From Quercus robur (Eukaryota > Streptophyta > Magnoliopsida > Fagales > Fagaceae), in assembly GCF_932294415.1 (NCBI RefSeq), contig NC_065543.1, positions 46,277,777 to 46,341,776 on the forward strand: 64,000 nt of DNA. The letters run 5' to 3'. The notes under the pieces are model-generated. The model saw only the letters and a program-made list of their open reading frames with translations, had not been told where the DNA came from and searched no databases. A program made the translations under genes and the position numbers. How positions within the stretch are numbered: the first letter of the stretch is position 1; each line of letters starts with the position of its first letter. Below, in pieces: positions 1 through 10,999 of the stretch.

Positions 1-338
1 TTAACGTTCGAACCCAATACGAATTTGGGATCGTTACAAATTGAGTCCTTACAGCTTTAAATAGAAGTACATGACCTAAATACTAAAATAGGTAGATAGG
101 AATATCTATACTACTATTTAAGGGGTTTCCCCTGTTTGGATTCCTCATTTTTTTAATTCAAAAATGTCCCTACACTTCTATATTTAAGTATAGACAAAAC
201 TAAAGGACAATCAAGTAAAAATACAACTCTAACTCCCACTAAAACATTACCTAAAAAATAGGGCCACTCTTTTGTTGATTTTCAAATTGCTTGATCCACT
301 TATAAATTAGATTCTCAAAATAAAAATTATATATCATA

Positions 339-430
339 TCTTATTATATATAATAAAAGTTGGGCTTAGAAGTCGTAGTTGCGCCAATTGGATTCACCAA
401 ATTGCAAAAACATTTTAAAATTTTAAAATT
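339..430 (+). mobile_element. Helitron 5' end, non-autonomous copy (remnant)
   Basis: The stretch starts with TC after an A and runs into an AT-rich segment followed by AAAAGTTGGGCTTAGA and a GCGCCA motif. The same series occurs in reverse complement at the 5' end of the Helitron at 44.7-45.5 kb, which has a proper hairpin and CTAG end. I therefore read this as the 5' terminus of a relative on the plus strand. No matching 3' hairpin was found downstream, so only this end is delimited. Family assignment is by similarity to the second copy. Confidence 0.5.
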
Positions 431-661
431 CAAAATTTTTTTTTTCTTCTCCTATAATTTCTAAGTTAATAAAAATCTTAATTTGATTACAATCCAAATT
501 CTTAATCAAATCCTTTTATTAAATAATTTAGAAGTTGATAAAAAATCTTAATTGATAAAAAAACTGGATACTTATCAATTTGCCATACGTACTACTTTAA
601 TTCTTCTTTTCAATTAATTCATTTCTTTTTCCATCCACCAAGGCACCAACACTACGTTTAG

Positions 662-768
662 TAAGTTTATATATATTATTATATACACAGTTTTTCATTT
701 ATTTATTATCAATAAGTTTATATATTACTCCTATTATATACACAGCTTTTCATTTATTTATTATCAAT
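662..768. repeat. Two-copy tandem repeat, about 52 bp unit
   Basis: Two adjacent units each begin TAAGTTTATATAT, pass through a TATTATATACACAG core and end TTTATTTATTATCAA. They differ by a few bases and one small indel. No gene is near, and the repeat may belong to the body of the Helitron remnant just upstream. Confidence 0.75.
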
Positions 769-1578
769 AATTTTTTTATTTTGTTTTCTAATTAGTACAC
801 TATACACACTTATGTTTTTACTCCATTAGTATTTTTCTAGCCTTAGGTTTCTCTTCACTTCCAAAATCTTAATTTACATACATTCTCTTTATCTTATTAT
901 TTTTAAATTAATTAAAAATCTTAATCTCATTATAATTTAAAATCCTACATTAGTTAGACCTCTCTTAAGTTGATATATCATCTATGGAGTATTTTTTATT
1001 TTTTTGGAGAAGAGAAACTCACACCAATATATAAATCCATGAATCCCCTGGACATGGTTGATTGAAGTTTGATTTTTTTTTTGGGCTTACCATTATGTTT
1101 TGTTTTGGACGATTTGCACAATTACATCCTATCTTTGTGGTTTGTTTAAAAGCTTTTTGTTGCTTGCTTTTGTAAATATTGTATTATGATCAAAGTTTTT
1201 GCTAAATATGCAGTTGCAGGTTAGATGAAATATTGTATTAATGCTACAGGTATGTCTTATAAATAGAAATAGATTAATTTATTAATAAAGTATATTCCTA
1301 AAAATGAATTTCTTGATTATTTCTAAATACTTTGTTAAATTATTGTTGCAACATCGCATGATTATCTTGATACTTTGTTAAATGATTGTTGTTGTTGACC
1401 TCACATGAATAACTATAGAATTATTTAGATTAAACTCTTCACGATTTACATATTTATTGCTAATATATCCGTACATCTCACGTTTAATTAAAAATTATAT
1501 GTTCTATGCTTCTACTTCTATTATATGAGAACATTTTACTTTTTAAAAATTTTGGTATGCATCAAGTGATTAGGTCTT

Positions 1579-1581
<3 letters not shown>

Positions 1582-1616
<35 letters not shown>
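1582..1616. repeat. Homopolymer T tract (35 bp)
   Basis: An uninterrupted run of about 35 T lies in non-genic DNA. It could be a poly(A) tail relic of a retrotransposed sequence on the minus strand, but no body was recognised beside it. Its length is prone to sequencing error. Confidence 0.85.
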
Positions 1617-1713
1617 CGTATATTATTTTTTGCCAATATCATGAAAACATGCAAGTCTATAAGGACTTTCCCATTATATTTTGAATCTTAAATTTTAATG
1701 TCTTGCAAATTTA

Positions 1714-2590
1714 GAGCCCATTTGGATAGACTGTTCTAAAACTCTCAACGCACATTTTTATCAAAAACGCAAATATGTGTGTGTTTGGTACTGTGATTTT
1801 ACTAGAAACTGCGTTCTTTCAAATGCCATATATCACGTTTTGAAACTGAAGTATCAACCAACTTTTTGAAAAACACCACTTAAAACGCAGATTTGTAATA
1901 CTTTTTAAGGTTTGAATACCTAAAACACCCTCAAGCATTTGCTAAATGACAAAATCATCAGCCAACAAATAAACTCACCTCCCTAACTTTCCAGCGATAG
2001 CACTGCTCAAGGCTTCAGGTGGAATTTGTAGTAGCGGTGGAGAATGTTGTCAGAACAAGAACGAGTTCAACTGTATCACTATCGTAAATGGAAACAAGAA
2101 GGCACTACTTGTAGGAACAACTTGCATGTCCACTTGCTCTCCGTCCATGTTTACAAGAAGAAGTTTGCATGTCCATGTGAATGAAATCTCTGTCTCTCTC
2201 TCTCTCTCTCTCTTATCACTGCTATCTCTTTTTCACTTTCTTTATTTGAGGTTGATATTAGCATTGGGAAGGAAAAGTAATTGGGGGTTATTTTAATTTA
2301 GTTTTTGCTTTTAATAATATTTACCTTTTTTTTAAAGAAAGGCTAGTGGGGATTGGTGAATATTGTTATTATTATTATTATCATTATTGTTTTCATGAGC
2401 TACTTAAAAAATGATAGAATAACATCAATATCAAAATTAAGTCTTTTTTGGTAATTTGCACTGAATCGCAATTTTAAACTAATATTATACATAAGTTTTA
2501 CCAAAAATTTTATTGTGGTTTTCAAAATTGTGTTTTCCAAACGCACATTTTAAAAACGCTATTTTTCAAACAGCTTACCCAAGCAAACCC
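1714..2590. mobile_element. PIF/Harbinger-like (Tourist-type) MITE candidate
   Basis: The element is flanked on both sides by TTA (1711-1713 and 2591-2593), the usual Harbinger target duplication. Its left end reads GAGCCCATTTGGATAGACTG and the reverse complement of its right end reads GGGTTTGCTTGGGTAAGCTG, an imperfect terminal inverted repeat that continues inward. Subterminal sequence on both sides is rich in AAACGC and AAAACGC motifs. No transposase is encoded in the 877 bp, so it would be non-autonomous. A (CT)n run lies near 2195-2212. A three-base duplication can arise by chance, so the family is likely but not certain. Confidence 0.6.
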
Positions 2591-2644
2591 TTAGTATATG
2601 TTAGTTATGATTTAAGTTGATTCATATTGGTGGGTATGGATGCC

Positions 2645-2680
<36 letters not shown>

Positions 2681-2689
2681 GGCATGCAT

Positions 2690-3400
2690 AACCTTACCTA
2701 AAAGTATCACATCTTAATTTTCATCATATCTGATAGGGATGAGAAATAAGTATAGCTCGTCCTTGAGTTGTTGTCCAGATCATATGAGAAATTACAAAAA
2801 TTGGGCCATCTACAGTTCGTCCATAGTGTCGTCCAAGTCCAGAAAGGTTGTCCTAATATAAAAAGGTCGTCCAACATGAGGAGGTTGTCCAAACTAAAGA
2901 AGGTCGTCTAGCATGGAAACATCTGGACAACCCCTCAACACTTGGAAAATCTTCATGATGAATTTATGCACAAAAACTTATAATTTGAACCACGTTTTAC
3001 TATTTTGAAGTATGAGCAAAATCCTTGTTCATCGCTTTAACTTCCCACTAAGCTCTTAACTTCTAATGGCAGTTGTAGAAGATAAGATTAAATCTTCTAA
3101 CTTCTATAGCAGTTGTGAAAGTTAAGTCTGAACTTTCTAACTTCCATACATGTTGAGGAAGTTGCCAAACAAGTAACCACTCTAAAACTCACTGTATAAA
3201 GACTTATCCATATCAAATGAAAGTAAGTTTTCCACCACTTCTAAAGTTGGAATTCTTGAGTTCTAAAGAGAAAAACTAACTTAAGCAGCGGAGGATTCTT
3301 GACCGGTTCACCCTGGTCACATTTGATTTTGTGTTTCTTTCTTTTCAGGCCTTTCAAACAACCTCTAACTTATTGAAGTCCAGAGCATTCAGCCTACTGA
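2690..3400 (+). mobile_element. LTR retrotransposon remnant (solo LTR-like), limits approximate
   Basis: This stretch has the make-up of a plant LTR: repeated GTCGTCC/GTTGTCC motifs at 2755-2910, a TATA-like CTGTATAAAGAC near 3190, and then the AAACTAACTTAAGCAGCGGAG type sequence near 3270-3300 that resembles the R-U5 part of many plant gypsy LTRs. Clear TG/CA ends and a target duplication could not be fixed, so the limits are approximate. No internal coding part follows. It is a fossil. Confidence 0.4.
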
Positions 3401-3426
3401 TTTTATATATATCATCAATATCTAAA

Positions 3427-3785
3427 GGACAAAATTTAGCTACAAAATTGATGGTAGCTTAAGGCTACAAACTCACTCAATAAAATATATATTACAACAT
3501 ATTTTAAAAATCTAACCATTGAATTGCATGTTCTTTATGCTCTTAATACACATGTCAAATTTATGTCAATAAGATATTATTTACTATATGATCTATAAGC
3601 TTATATTTTGTACACAATTTTAAATTACAAAAACAAGCAATTTAAAAATTTTATTGAACATAGCTATTGATTTTTAATTCTTTTGAAATTTTGCAAACAT
3701 GAAAAATATAAGAAGAATATGTAATCTAATGGTGGATTTGTCAAAATTTATCTTCAATAAAAAGATATTGAGTGAGTTTGATATT
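3427..3785. mobile_element. Inverted-repeat element with GGACAAA ends, copy 1
   Basis: The stretch starts GGACAAAATTTAGCTACAAA and has subterminal AAACTCACTCAAT near the left end and the complementary ATTGAGTGAGTTT near the right end. Its interior matches, in reverse complement, the element at 44.39-45.58 kb. For example, both carry a block reading AATAGCTATG next to a TTAAAAAT-type run. It has no coding capacity. The ends resemble a MULE-type MITE, but the target duplication was not resolved. Confidence 0.55.
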
Positions 3786-4209
3786 TTCTTTTATATTAGT
3801 TATATAATTATCTACCATCTTCTATTCAATTAATTTTGAACTTATATATGATTTTTTTAATAGAAAAACTTTACTTTAGTTTTACTATCTATTTTAATTT
3901 AATTTTTATTAAATTAATAAAATATTTCCTTTAATATACGTATGATTCTTGACTTTTCTTGATTAAGTCGTGAATCAGGCATAATATTAGTATAAAATAA
4001 AAACACAAATTTGTGTTTTGCTACAAAATAGGACACTAAAATAATTTTTTATTTTTTATTTTTTAAAGTGCGTGCGTGTACAGTGCTTAAGCCACGCAGT
4101 TCAAAAAAATCCCTCTAATCTCTGTCTCTTACCACACAATTTATTATCACACAATTTTGGTAGCAAAATTTGAGAGCAAACTTTGTCTGGTTTTTGAAGG
4201 GGGGAAAAA

Positions 4210-6564
4210 ATGCAATCTTTATTAAACATTAAGGTTTTCACTGATTTTAATACTGGTACGAGGCGGTTGGTTGTTGGCCGAGGAAGCTGTGGAGGAGGGT
4301 TGTTCGGAGAATCCGAGGTCGGAGTAATAAGGAGACAACACCACCAATGGTTCAATTCCAGATATTCATCCAAGAATTCTAGAATTTTAGCTTGTGCTAA
4401 TAATGGTAATGGTAATGGGCCGGGTCAGACTCCGAGTTCAACTCCGAGTCCGATTCCGAGTTCCAGTTCCAGTTCCAGTTCTAGTTCGTTCTTTTCTCGT
4501 AGCCAAACCTATGCTTTGTTAAAGCAGCGATTGGAGGTTGCCGCCAAATCCGAGGTACACAACACAGTTTAGAACGTTCTTGGCAATTTTTGTTTTTGTT
4601 TTTAATTATGGAATTTCAGTTGGGTATGTTTGAAACTTGTTCAATTATTGAGATGAAGTAAAAGTAAAGCAAAGTTGCAACTCAAAATACTTGTTTTTTT
4701 TTGGTTGTGTTCAATTGTTGATGAGTGATTGTAGTTGAAAATGTTTTGTTTTTTATTTAACAGGATTATGAAGAAGCTGCAAGGATACGTGATTCGTTGA
4801 AATCATTCGAGGAAGAAGAGCCGGTTTTACGTCTAAGGAGATTGATGAAGGAGGCAATTGCTGAGGAGAGGTTTGAGGTATTCAGTTTTTGCATTTCTCC
4901 GAATGTGGATTGCGAATTTCTTGGTCTTATTTTAGACTTCAAATTTGGTAAACTTGAATTTTAGGATTGTTACTATTGTCTCCACAAGTTTAAAATCAAG
5001 TTGGTGTTGGTTTGGTTTACAATAAGCAACAATTATAGTGAGTTTAGAACCTATGGAATTCGCCCCATGATCATTCCTCTTTAACATCAAGCAAAGACGC
5101 CAATGAGTGCCTCTTTGGTGAGGTCAGGATTCAATCCCAAGTCCCTTATTCCACGATACGAGGCTTTTCAAGTTGAGCTATCTAAAATCCACTGTAGGTG
5201 TCAATGGCTACTAAGCAGTGTTAGTTTTGTTATAAACCTTATCTAGCAGCAAATTGTTGTGCTGTTGGCTTTCATCTTCTTCTTCGTCAATTTATTTTGA
5301 AGTAGTATCTTGCCATAGCTTTATGATATAAGAATCCAAAATTTTTTCCTACCCATTGTCCTCTTGGACAAGAGAAGCAAACTGAAAAACTTATCCTAAG
5401 TAGGCATGTTGTCATGCTGTAGTTATGTTCTAACATTCCAGTGAATATTCTTTTAGTCTCAAGCCTAAAAGTAACATTAGGGCAAATTGCATGACTTTCC
5501 AAATTGTAACTAGTATCTCCTAAAGCCTTTCCTGAAGTTAGGGCAACTTTCACCTTTCCCCCTTTAACTAGGACATTGCAAAGTCCCCCACGTAGTTTAA
5601 AATATAGCAATGTCCCCCCTTATCTTTTTGTAATTAGCACTTTACTTACTCCCTTAGTTTTTTTACATCAAATTAACAGTAATTTCACACTTTTTTTGTA
5701 AAAATGTGTCCAGACTCATATATTAATGACCTTAATACCTTCCAATAACAAACACATCATATTCACGACTTGAAGGTTCATCATTGTGTATGTGATGTGT
5801 TTCTTGTTGGAGGGTATTAAAGTCATCATTGTGCATGTGATGTGTTTCTTATTAGAGAGTATTAAGGTCATTCACATGTAGGTCTGGACATATTTCCATA
5901 CACACACACACACCAAAAAAAAAAAAAAAAACCATTAATTTGACAGAAAATACTAACGGAATGGGTAAAGGGCTCAATCTCATTATGGAAAGATAATGAG
6001 GGACATTGCTATGTTTTAAACTAAAAGGGGGACATTGCAACTGCCCTATTTTTAAGGGTGGGAAAGTCCACTCTTCCCTTACAATTATGTGAATCTGTCT
6101 CTTATATTATAAAGGTTGGTGAAATAGTGTACTACATGCAATTCTTGAATTATCAATTAGAAAGGAATTAGAAGGATATGGAAGCTTATTATAATATAGA
6201 CACGTCTTGTTTCTGCCCTATGTTTAGTTTGGCCCTTCATTGAATATGGACAATTCTACAGTCTACACTATTGATCTTTGGTTTCAAGCTTAGATTTTTA
6301 GCCTTTATTTCTGAAGTATGACACAGATCCATCTTAAGCTCTCCCATCTATGAATTTCGCAATGATTTTTTTTCTTTCTTTTTTGAGAACTTCTTTATTG
6401 CAGGATGCAGCTAAATTTCGTGATGAGCTAAAGGAAATTGCACCACACGCTCTTTTAAAATGTTCAAGTGATGCAACAACCTTGGTATGTTAAGAGCTTG
6501 ATTTATTTTATTTTATTTTAATTTCTTTTTGCTCAAAGTTTAGTTAGTCAATTTCAATTTTGCC

Positions 6565-6595
<31 letters not shown>

Positions 6596-8207
6596 TTTTC
6601 AGTTTTCATATGGTTTCTCTTTGGTCTTTTCTTTATGTCCATTTAATATTCTGTAAGAAAGTTAATTTTGTAACTACATATTTATATTTTTCAAGCCCTC
6701 CTCCATTTTGGTGTTTTGATAGATATGTGCCCCTGAATGCTGGCAGAAAAAGAAAAGGAATGGACTTTGGTGTTTGGACATTCAAGTGTTCCTAGATTTT
6801 CTTTCTGATTGGTATAGAATAGACTAATATAACAAAGTCTTTTTAAAAACTGTACAATTATTGGTAGATCTAAAATTAAATCTCTCTTTTTCAGGGGATC
6901 AGGGTTCAAGTCAGGAGTGTTTACATAGAGGGCCGTAGTCAACCTTCAAGGGGCCAATACTTCTTTGCATATAGAATAAGAATTACCAATAATTCAGACC
7001 GCCCCGTTCAACTTCTCAGAAGACATTGGATTATTACTGATGCCAATGAAAAAATTGAGAATGTCTGGTGAGTAAATTATTCTAATCTTTACTGTCCATC
7101 TCTAAAGTCTTCCTAGATAATTTTTTATTTTATTTTTCAACTGGTCCTATTACTTCATATGGGTTGCATTCCTTAGAGAGAAAAAAAGTACTAAATTTTG
7201 ATCCTTCTCCCTTTATTTCAGGGGGATAGGAGTTATTGGAGAACAGCCTGTTATACTTCCTCATACTGGTTTTGAATACTCATCTGCATGCCCATTAAGC
7301 ACTCCCAATGGCAGAATGGTAAGATAGTATTGTTTTGCTTTCTCTTTTATTACTTACATGGAAATTTATGAAGTTAGATTCATGGGTATTGTATCAATTG
7401 AAAAAAATCAGGGAAAGAAGCATTTTCAGTTTCTTACCTTAGGTTTGTACCATTATGATCAGTAATCAATTGAATGTCAAAATGATACATGGCTTGAGAA
7501 TTTTGCTTGTAAGCTGCACTATTACATGACAAGAACTTCCAGAAATGAATCGCTAAAATATTTCATATTCATCATCTTGAATACTTAATTTATTTTTCCC
7601 AACATTAGGGTCCAAAAGGACAAACTAGAGTTTAAAACCTTCCATCAACACTATATTTCACATCATTGAAAATTGTGTAAATTAATCATCTTTCCTTGGG
7701 CATCATGACATGGAGTTTGCATTTAATGCCTTTCATTCACCTAGTATTTGCCCCATCAAAAATAAGTTGCATGTCTTGCAGACAAGCATACTCCATTCTA
7801 GTGGGGCATGTGGTTTTCCCTTGCCTTGCCTTGCCTTTTTTCTCCCCTGATATGGTATTCATTTCATTGTTCGGTAATAGAGCTCTGGTGCCAAAATACT
7901 GTATGCAAGGTCTATGAGAGATGTTTGCAGCTTGGAGAAAGGCTCATTGAGTTAAAATATGTGTAGTACTGTTACATGTACTGATGTACTTTCATGCTAA
8001 TTATCTGTTACAAGATCTGTTTACGTTTATGATGATGCTGTCTTATGTTTAACGTACCTAGAAAATCAAAGTTTCTTTGGTTTTGCTCAAATGCAGGAAG
8101 GTGACTTTGAGATGAAACACATTGATAGAGTAGGCTCTCAGTCTTTTAATGTGGCCATTGCCCCATTTTCTCTCTCAATACTAGGAGATGACACTGATAG
8201 TTTATGA
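4210..8207 (+). CDS. UVR + ApaG domain protein, probably chloroplast-targeted
   Basis: Six exons join in frame: 4210-4554, 4764-4877, 6404-6484, 6895-7067, 7222-7318 and 8097-8207, giving 306 residues. All introns are GT-AG. Residues 1-65 are basic and Ser/Arg-rich like a transit peptide, and 76-95 are a Ser/Pro run. Residues about 98-166 hold two UVR-like helices ([20 protein letters not shown] and [18 protein letters not shown]). Residues about 182-300 are an ApaG domain with the signature [20 protein letters not shown] at 244-263. ApaG domains are small beta-sandwich modules, and UVR motifs mediate protein contacts in Clp adaptors and UvrB/C. The plant family with this UVR-ApaG layout has no firmly known biochemical role that I can state. 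I chose the start as the first ATG of the open frame, after a pyrimidine-rich leader at 4100-4200. Intron 2 carries a foldback repeat. Confidence 0.9.
5480..6085. mobile_element. Foldback (MITE-like) insertion in intron 2 of the ApaG gene
   Basis: The left arm, about 5540-5690, reads through TTTAAAATATAGCAATGTCC. The right arm, about 5935-6075, reads GGACATTGCTATGTTTTAAA, its inverted complement with few changes. The arms are about 150 bp and flank roughly 250 bp that contain a direct duplication around GTGATGTGTTTCTT (near 5789 and 5838). No coding capacity is present. The family and target duplication were not determined. Confidence 0.6.
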
Positions 8208-8371
8208 GACATCATAAGCAGCTTCACTTTGGAGAGGTGGAATTGCGTCAATAAGATGCATAAGCGGTTATCAAATTGAGGGTTCGGAAAACAGTTTTAC
8301 CCGTATCATGCAATGTAAGTTTGACGTGCATTCTGCATTGTAAGCTTTGAAAGGCCTCTCCATTCTGGGTG

Positions 8372-8377
8372 AATAAA
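8372..8377 (+). terminator. Poly(A) signal of the ApaG gene
   Basis: A canonical AATAAA lies 165 bp downstream of the stop codon at 8205-8207, within T-rich sequence typical of a plant 3' end. It is the best candidate near-upstream element for this transcript. Confidence 0.55.
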
Positions 8378-8649
8378 AGTTCATATTCTCATCATTGTTT
8401 GTCTTGATGGATATGAGTAATTGAAATTATGTATAGCAAACTTATAAAGAAATCAATTTGTAGAGATGAATATATAGGACAGTGTGCTGACAGTTTTTGG
8501 TCCAACAGCATGGAATTCAGGGTGGATTCGGTACTGTCTTCAAATTTGGACAAGCCATATAAATTATGGTTATTTATAGATGTAATGGTACTAAATCAAT
8601 GTCAATTATATTTTATGATCCTGATTCTTAAGGCAGTGATTAAATATTA

Positions 8650-9400
8650 TTGATCAATGGCCTTTGATCTCATCGTTAAAGGTATGGCCTTTTGATCTAG
8701 TGATATAATTATGGTCAAGGAGTTTTTAAAAATGCAGAATCAATTCTTTAAATGGAGTCTTTTGCAAGTAACATTTTTCTTATTGATGCTCTCTCTCTAA
8801 TGAATAGGAAATTAAAAATTCTTACTTTACAAATCATGGCCTAATTTTATTAGGAAAGTACTGCGAGGTTGAATTATTGAATAAATAATGCCTTTTGCAA
8901 ATAACATTTTGTTATTCATTGAAAAGAAAAAAGGTTATTTTAATTTTGTTATTTATTATTTTTAAAGAAAACTGGCTTTAGGACAAGCTTTTGGTTTTTG
9001 TTTTCCCATAAATTCTATTTTTTACTTGATAATGGAATTTATTGAACCGAAACAGGAGAAGAGGAACATTCTCCATTTTTCGTCTATTCTCAGGATAGAG
9101 CAAGGAATATCTATCAAAATGAAACAAAAACATAGAATTAGCTTTCCAAAAAGAGAACTATTTCTATGACCACTCCATTGCGTGTTAGGCAAAGAGGAAC
9201 ATTCTCCATCTTTCATCTATTCTCAGAATAGAGGAGATGGAAAGCCATCTTTCTTTGGTTACAACAAGAGGCCCAACGGGCAATGAAGTGGTCATAGAAT
9301 TAGCTCTCCAAAGAGAGATTTTTTCTTTTCTTTTTTTCTTTTTTTGAGTTACAAAAAGAGAACTTTAAACAACCAAAATATGCACAATAATAGATTAGAG
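8650..9400. other. Intergenic stretch with a shuffled direct/inverted repeat
   Basis: No gene is seen. A block reading AGAGGAACATTCTCCAT followed by a TTCTCAG(G/A)ATAGAG segment occurs at about 9059-9105 and again at 9190-9235. A second block, AGTGGTCATAGAATTAGCT, occurs at about 9285-9305 and partly in opposite orientation near 9160-9180. The pattern looks like local rearrangement of an old repeat rather than a gene. Confidence 0.5.
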
Positions 9401-9419
9401 AGGCCAGTGAGCTGCAGTA

Positions 9420-10990
9420 GAGGAAGAACGAATAAGATCTATAACATTAAAGTGCATCCCCCTCCAACATGATTTCAGAGATACCATTCTCTTTTAACGC
9501 TAATATTCCTGGTTCTGTTTTTAACCCTGCTGATGGAGAGGGTGCTTCTTCTAGCTCTGCAATCTCTTTAAACAAACAAACAAAAAAAAATGAAACGCCA
9601 ACAGTGTTGCCAAAGCTTCTGCCCATTGAGGGTCACCAGGATCAGGGGTGTTTGACCGAATTTGGAGGATCTCTGCTATTTATTCTCTCGTTATCACATT
9701 AAATTTAACCTTCACCATGTGCGGTAAGAAAAAGTATCTTATGTATTAGTTATACGCAACATCTTTCTCACGTTGTGTGTGGACTCTACTCACTTAATGG
9801 ACCATACAATATGAAAGAAATGTTATGTGTAGCTAATACATGAGATATTACCTTGTCTAGTAAAGGAGTTCCAAAATCAAAATATCCTTAATAACTTTGT
9901 TGAGAACTTTATAAAGTTTCCTAGGCTTGTTTATTGTAGTTGTTGACTTCTAGTTCTTTTTTATTTTTTTATGTACAAGCTTGTTTATCGTTTATGTATG
10001 TTTTGTTCACTTTGATATACCTTGCAATTTTTAAAGGACCTATAGCCCCTGGATTTTATTTTTTTTGGGGCTTATTTCTACACATCCAAAATTAAATCAC
10101 TACACACAATAGCAAAAGGCAAGAAATTCTCAGCCTCCTCCAAAGGAATATTATGATTTATGATAGTGGCTTGGATTTAGCAAAATCTTCACCCATTCAC
10201 TATTATTTTAACTATTAACAAAAGATGAACAAGTGATAAAATGATTCAGATGCATTATGGCAAAATGGACTGCTAATATCTTCAATAGCAAACCTAGACC
10301 TCATCATATCTCTAGGTATGCCAAATAAACAGTTTAAATTGCTCGTGAATCCTTGACCTCCATAACTTATTCCACTCCAATTTCAGTAATGGGCCTTGTT
10401 GTGGAGAATTGTGATCTTGATAAGCTTTTTATGGTGATTTTGTAAAAAAACTCTCCACTTATACTTGGGGTCCAATGTAACCATCTTTTTCTGCAACTTG
10501 AGGAAGATGGATTCTAAGGACATGCTTAGTCGTTTCATTATCGAAAGCTTGGATTACTGTTTTTTTTTTTTTTTGTTCCATTGCACTAAACTCTAATTGA
10601 TAAGTCCTAAAGTCAAAACCCAACTTACATGAATCAAAACATAAGTGATTTCAATTTAAAGACAATTTATACATGTAACTTTTTTACCACAGTTTTTATT
10701 GTTTTACCACAATCTTTACGTGACTGATTATGAGTAATGGAAAAAAAAGTACGAGAATGAAATCAAGAAAGGAGTGGATCCAAAGTATAAACCTCATCCC
10801 AAATGCTACTCCAAAGTCCAAATTCCCTTATTGATTCCCTTTTTGTAGTGGGTCTCTTCCATTCAAAATTGATTTCCATTACAACGAAGGCATGAACCAT
10901 CTTTAGGAGTCTTTGCCGTAGGAAATTTTTTCTCTCAACTACTACTTTACCTTGAGGAGATTAGTCTCGCTTTATTTATTTTGGCAATAA
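9420..10990 (-). pseudogene. Degraded LINE (non-LTR) 3' part: zf-RVT and RNase H-like remnants
   Basis: On the minus strand, broken reading frames give family-typical fragments in the right order. At about 10180-10400 the text LWRSRIHEQFKLFIWHT and FCHNASESFYHLF matches the zinc-binding region that follows plant LINE reverse transcriptases. At about 9420-9500 the text ISEIMLEGDALNVIDLIRSS matches the RVT_3/RNase H-like domain. Several stops and frame changes separate them, so the copy is dead. The stretch up to about 10990 also contains weak LINE-like peptides, but these are less sure. It could alternatively be a relic of one of the 'putative ribonuclease H protein' genes, which are themselves LINE-derived. 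Confidence 0.6.
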
Positions 10991-10999
10991 TGTTTTCTA

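Noticed and set aside
1469-1485. CCGTACATCTCACG as a possible 3' hairpin of the left Helitron copy
   Set aside because: It is close to the Helitron hairpin but no CTAG-type end follows and the flanks do not match the other copy.
4101-4373. 90-codon minus-strand frame over ApaG exon 1
   Set aside because: It is a shadow of the plus-strand exon, which has domain support and exact splice continuity.
5287-5610. 107-codon minus-strand frame
   Set aside because: It falls in the intron foldback of the ApaG gene and has no family similarity.
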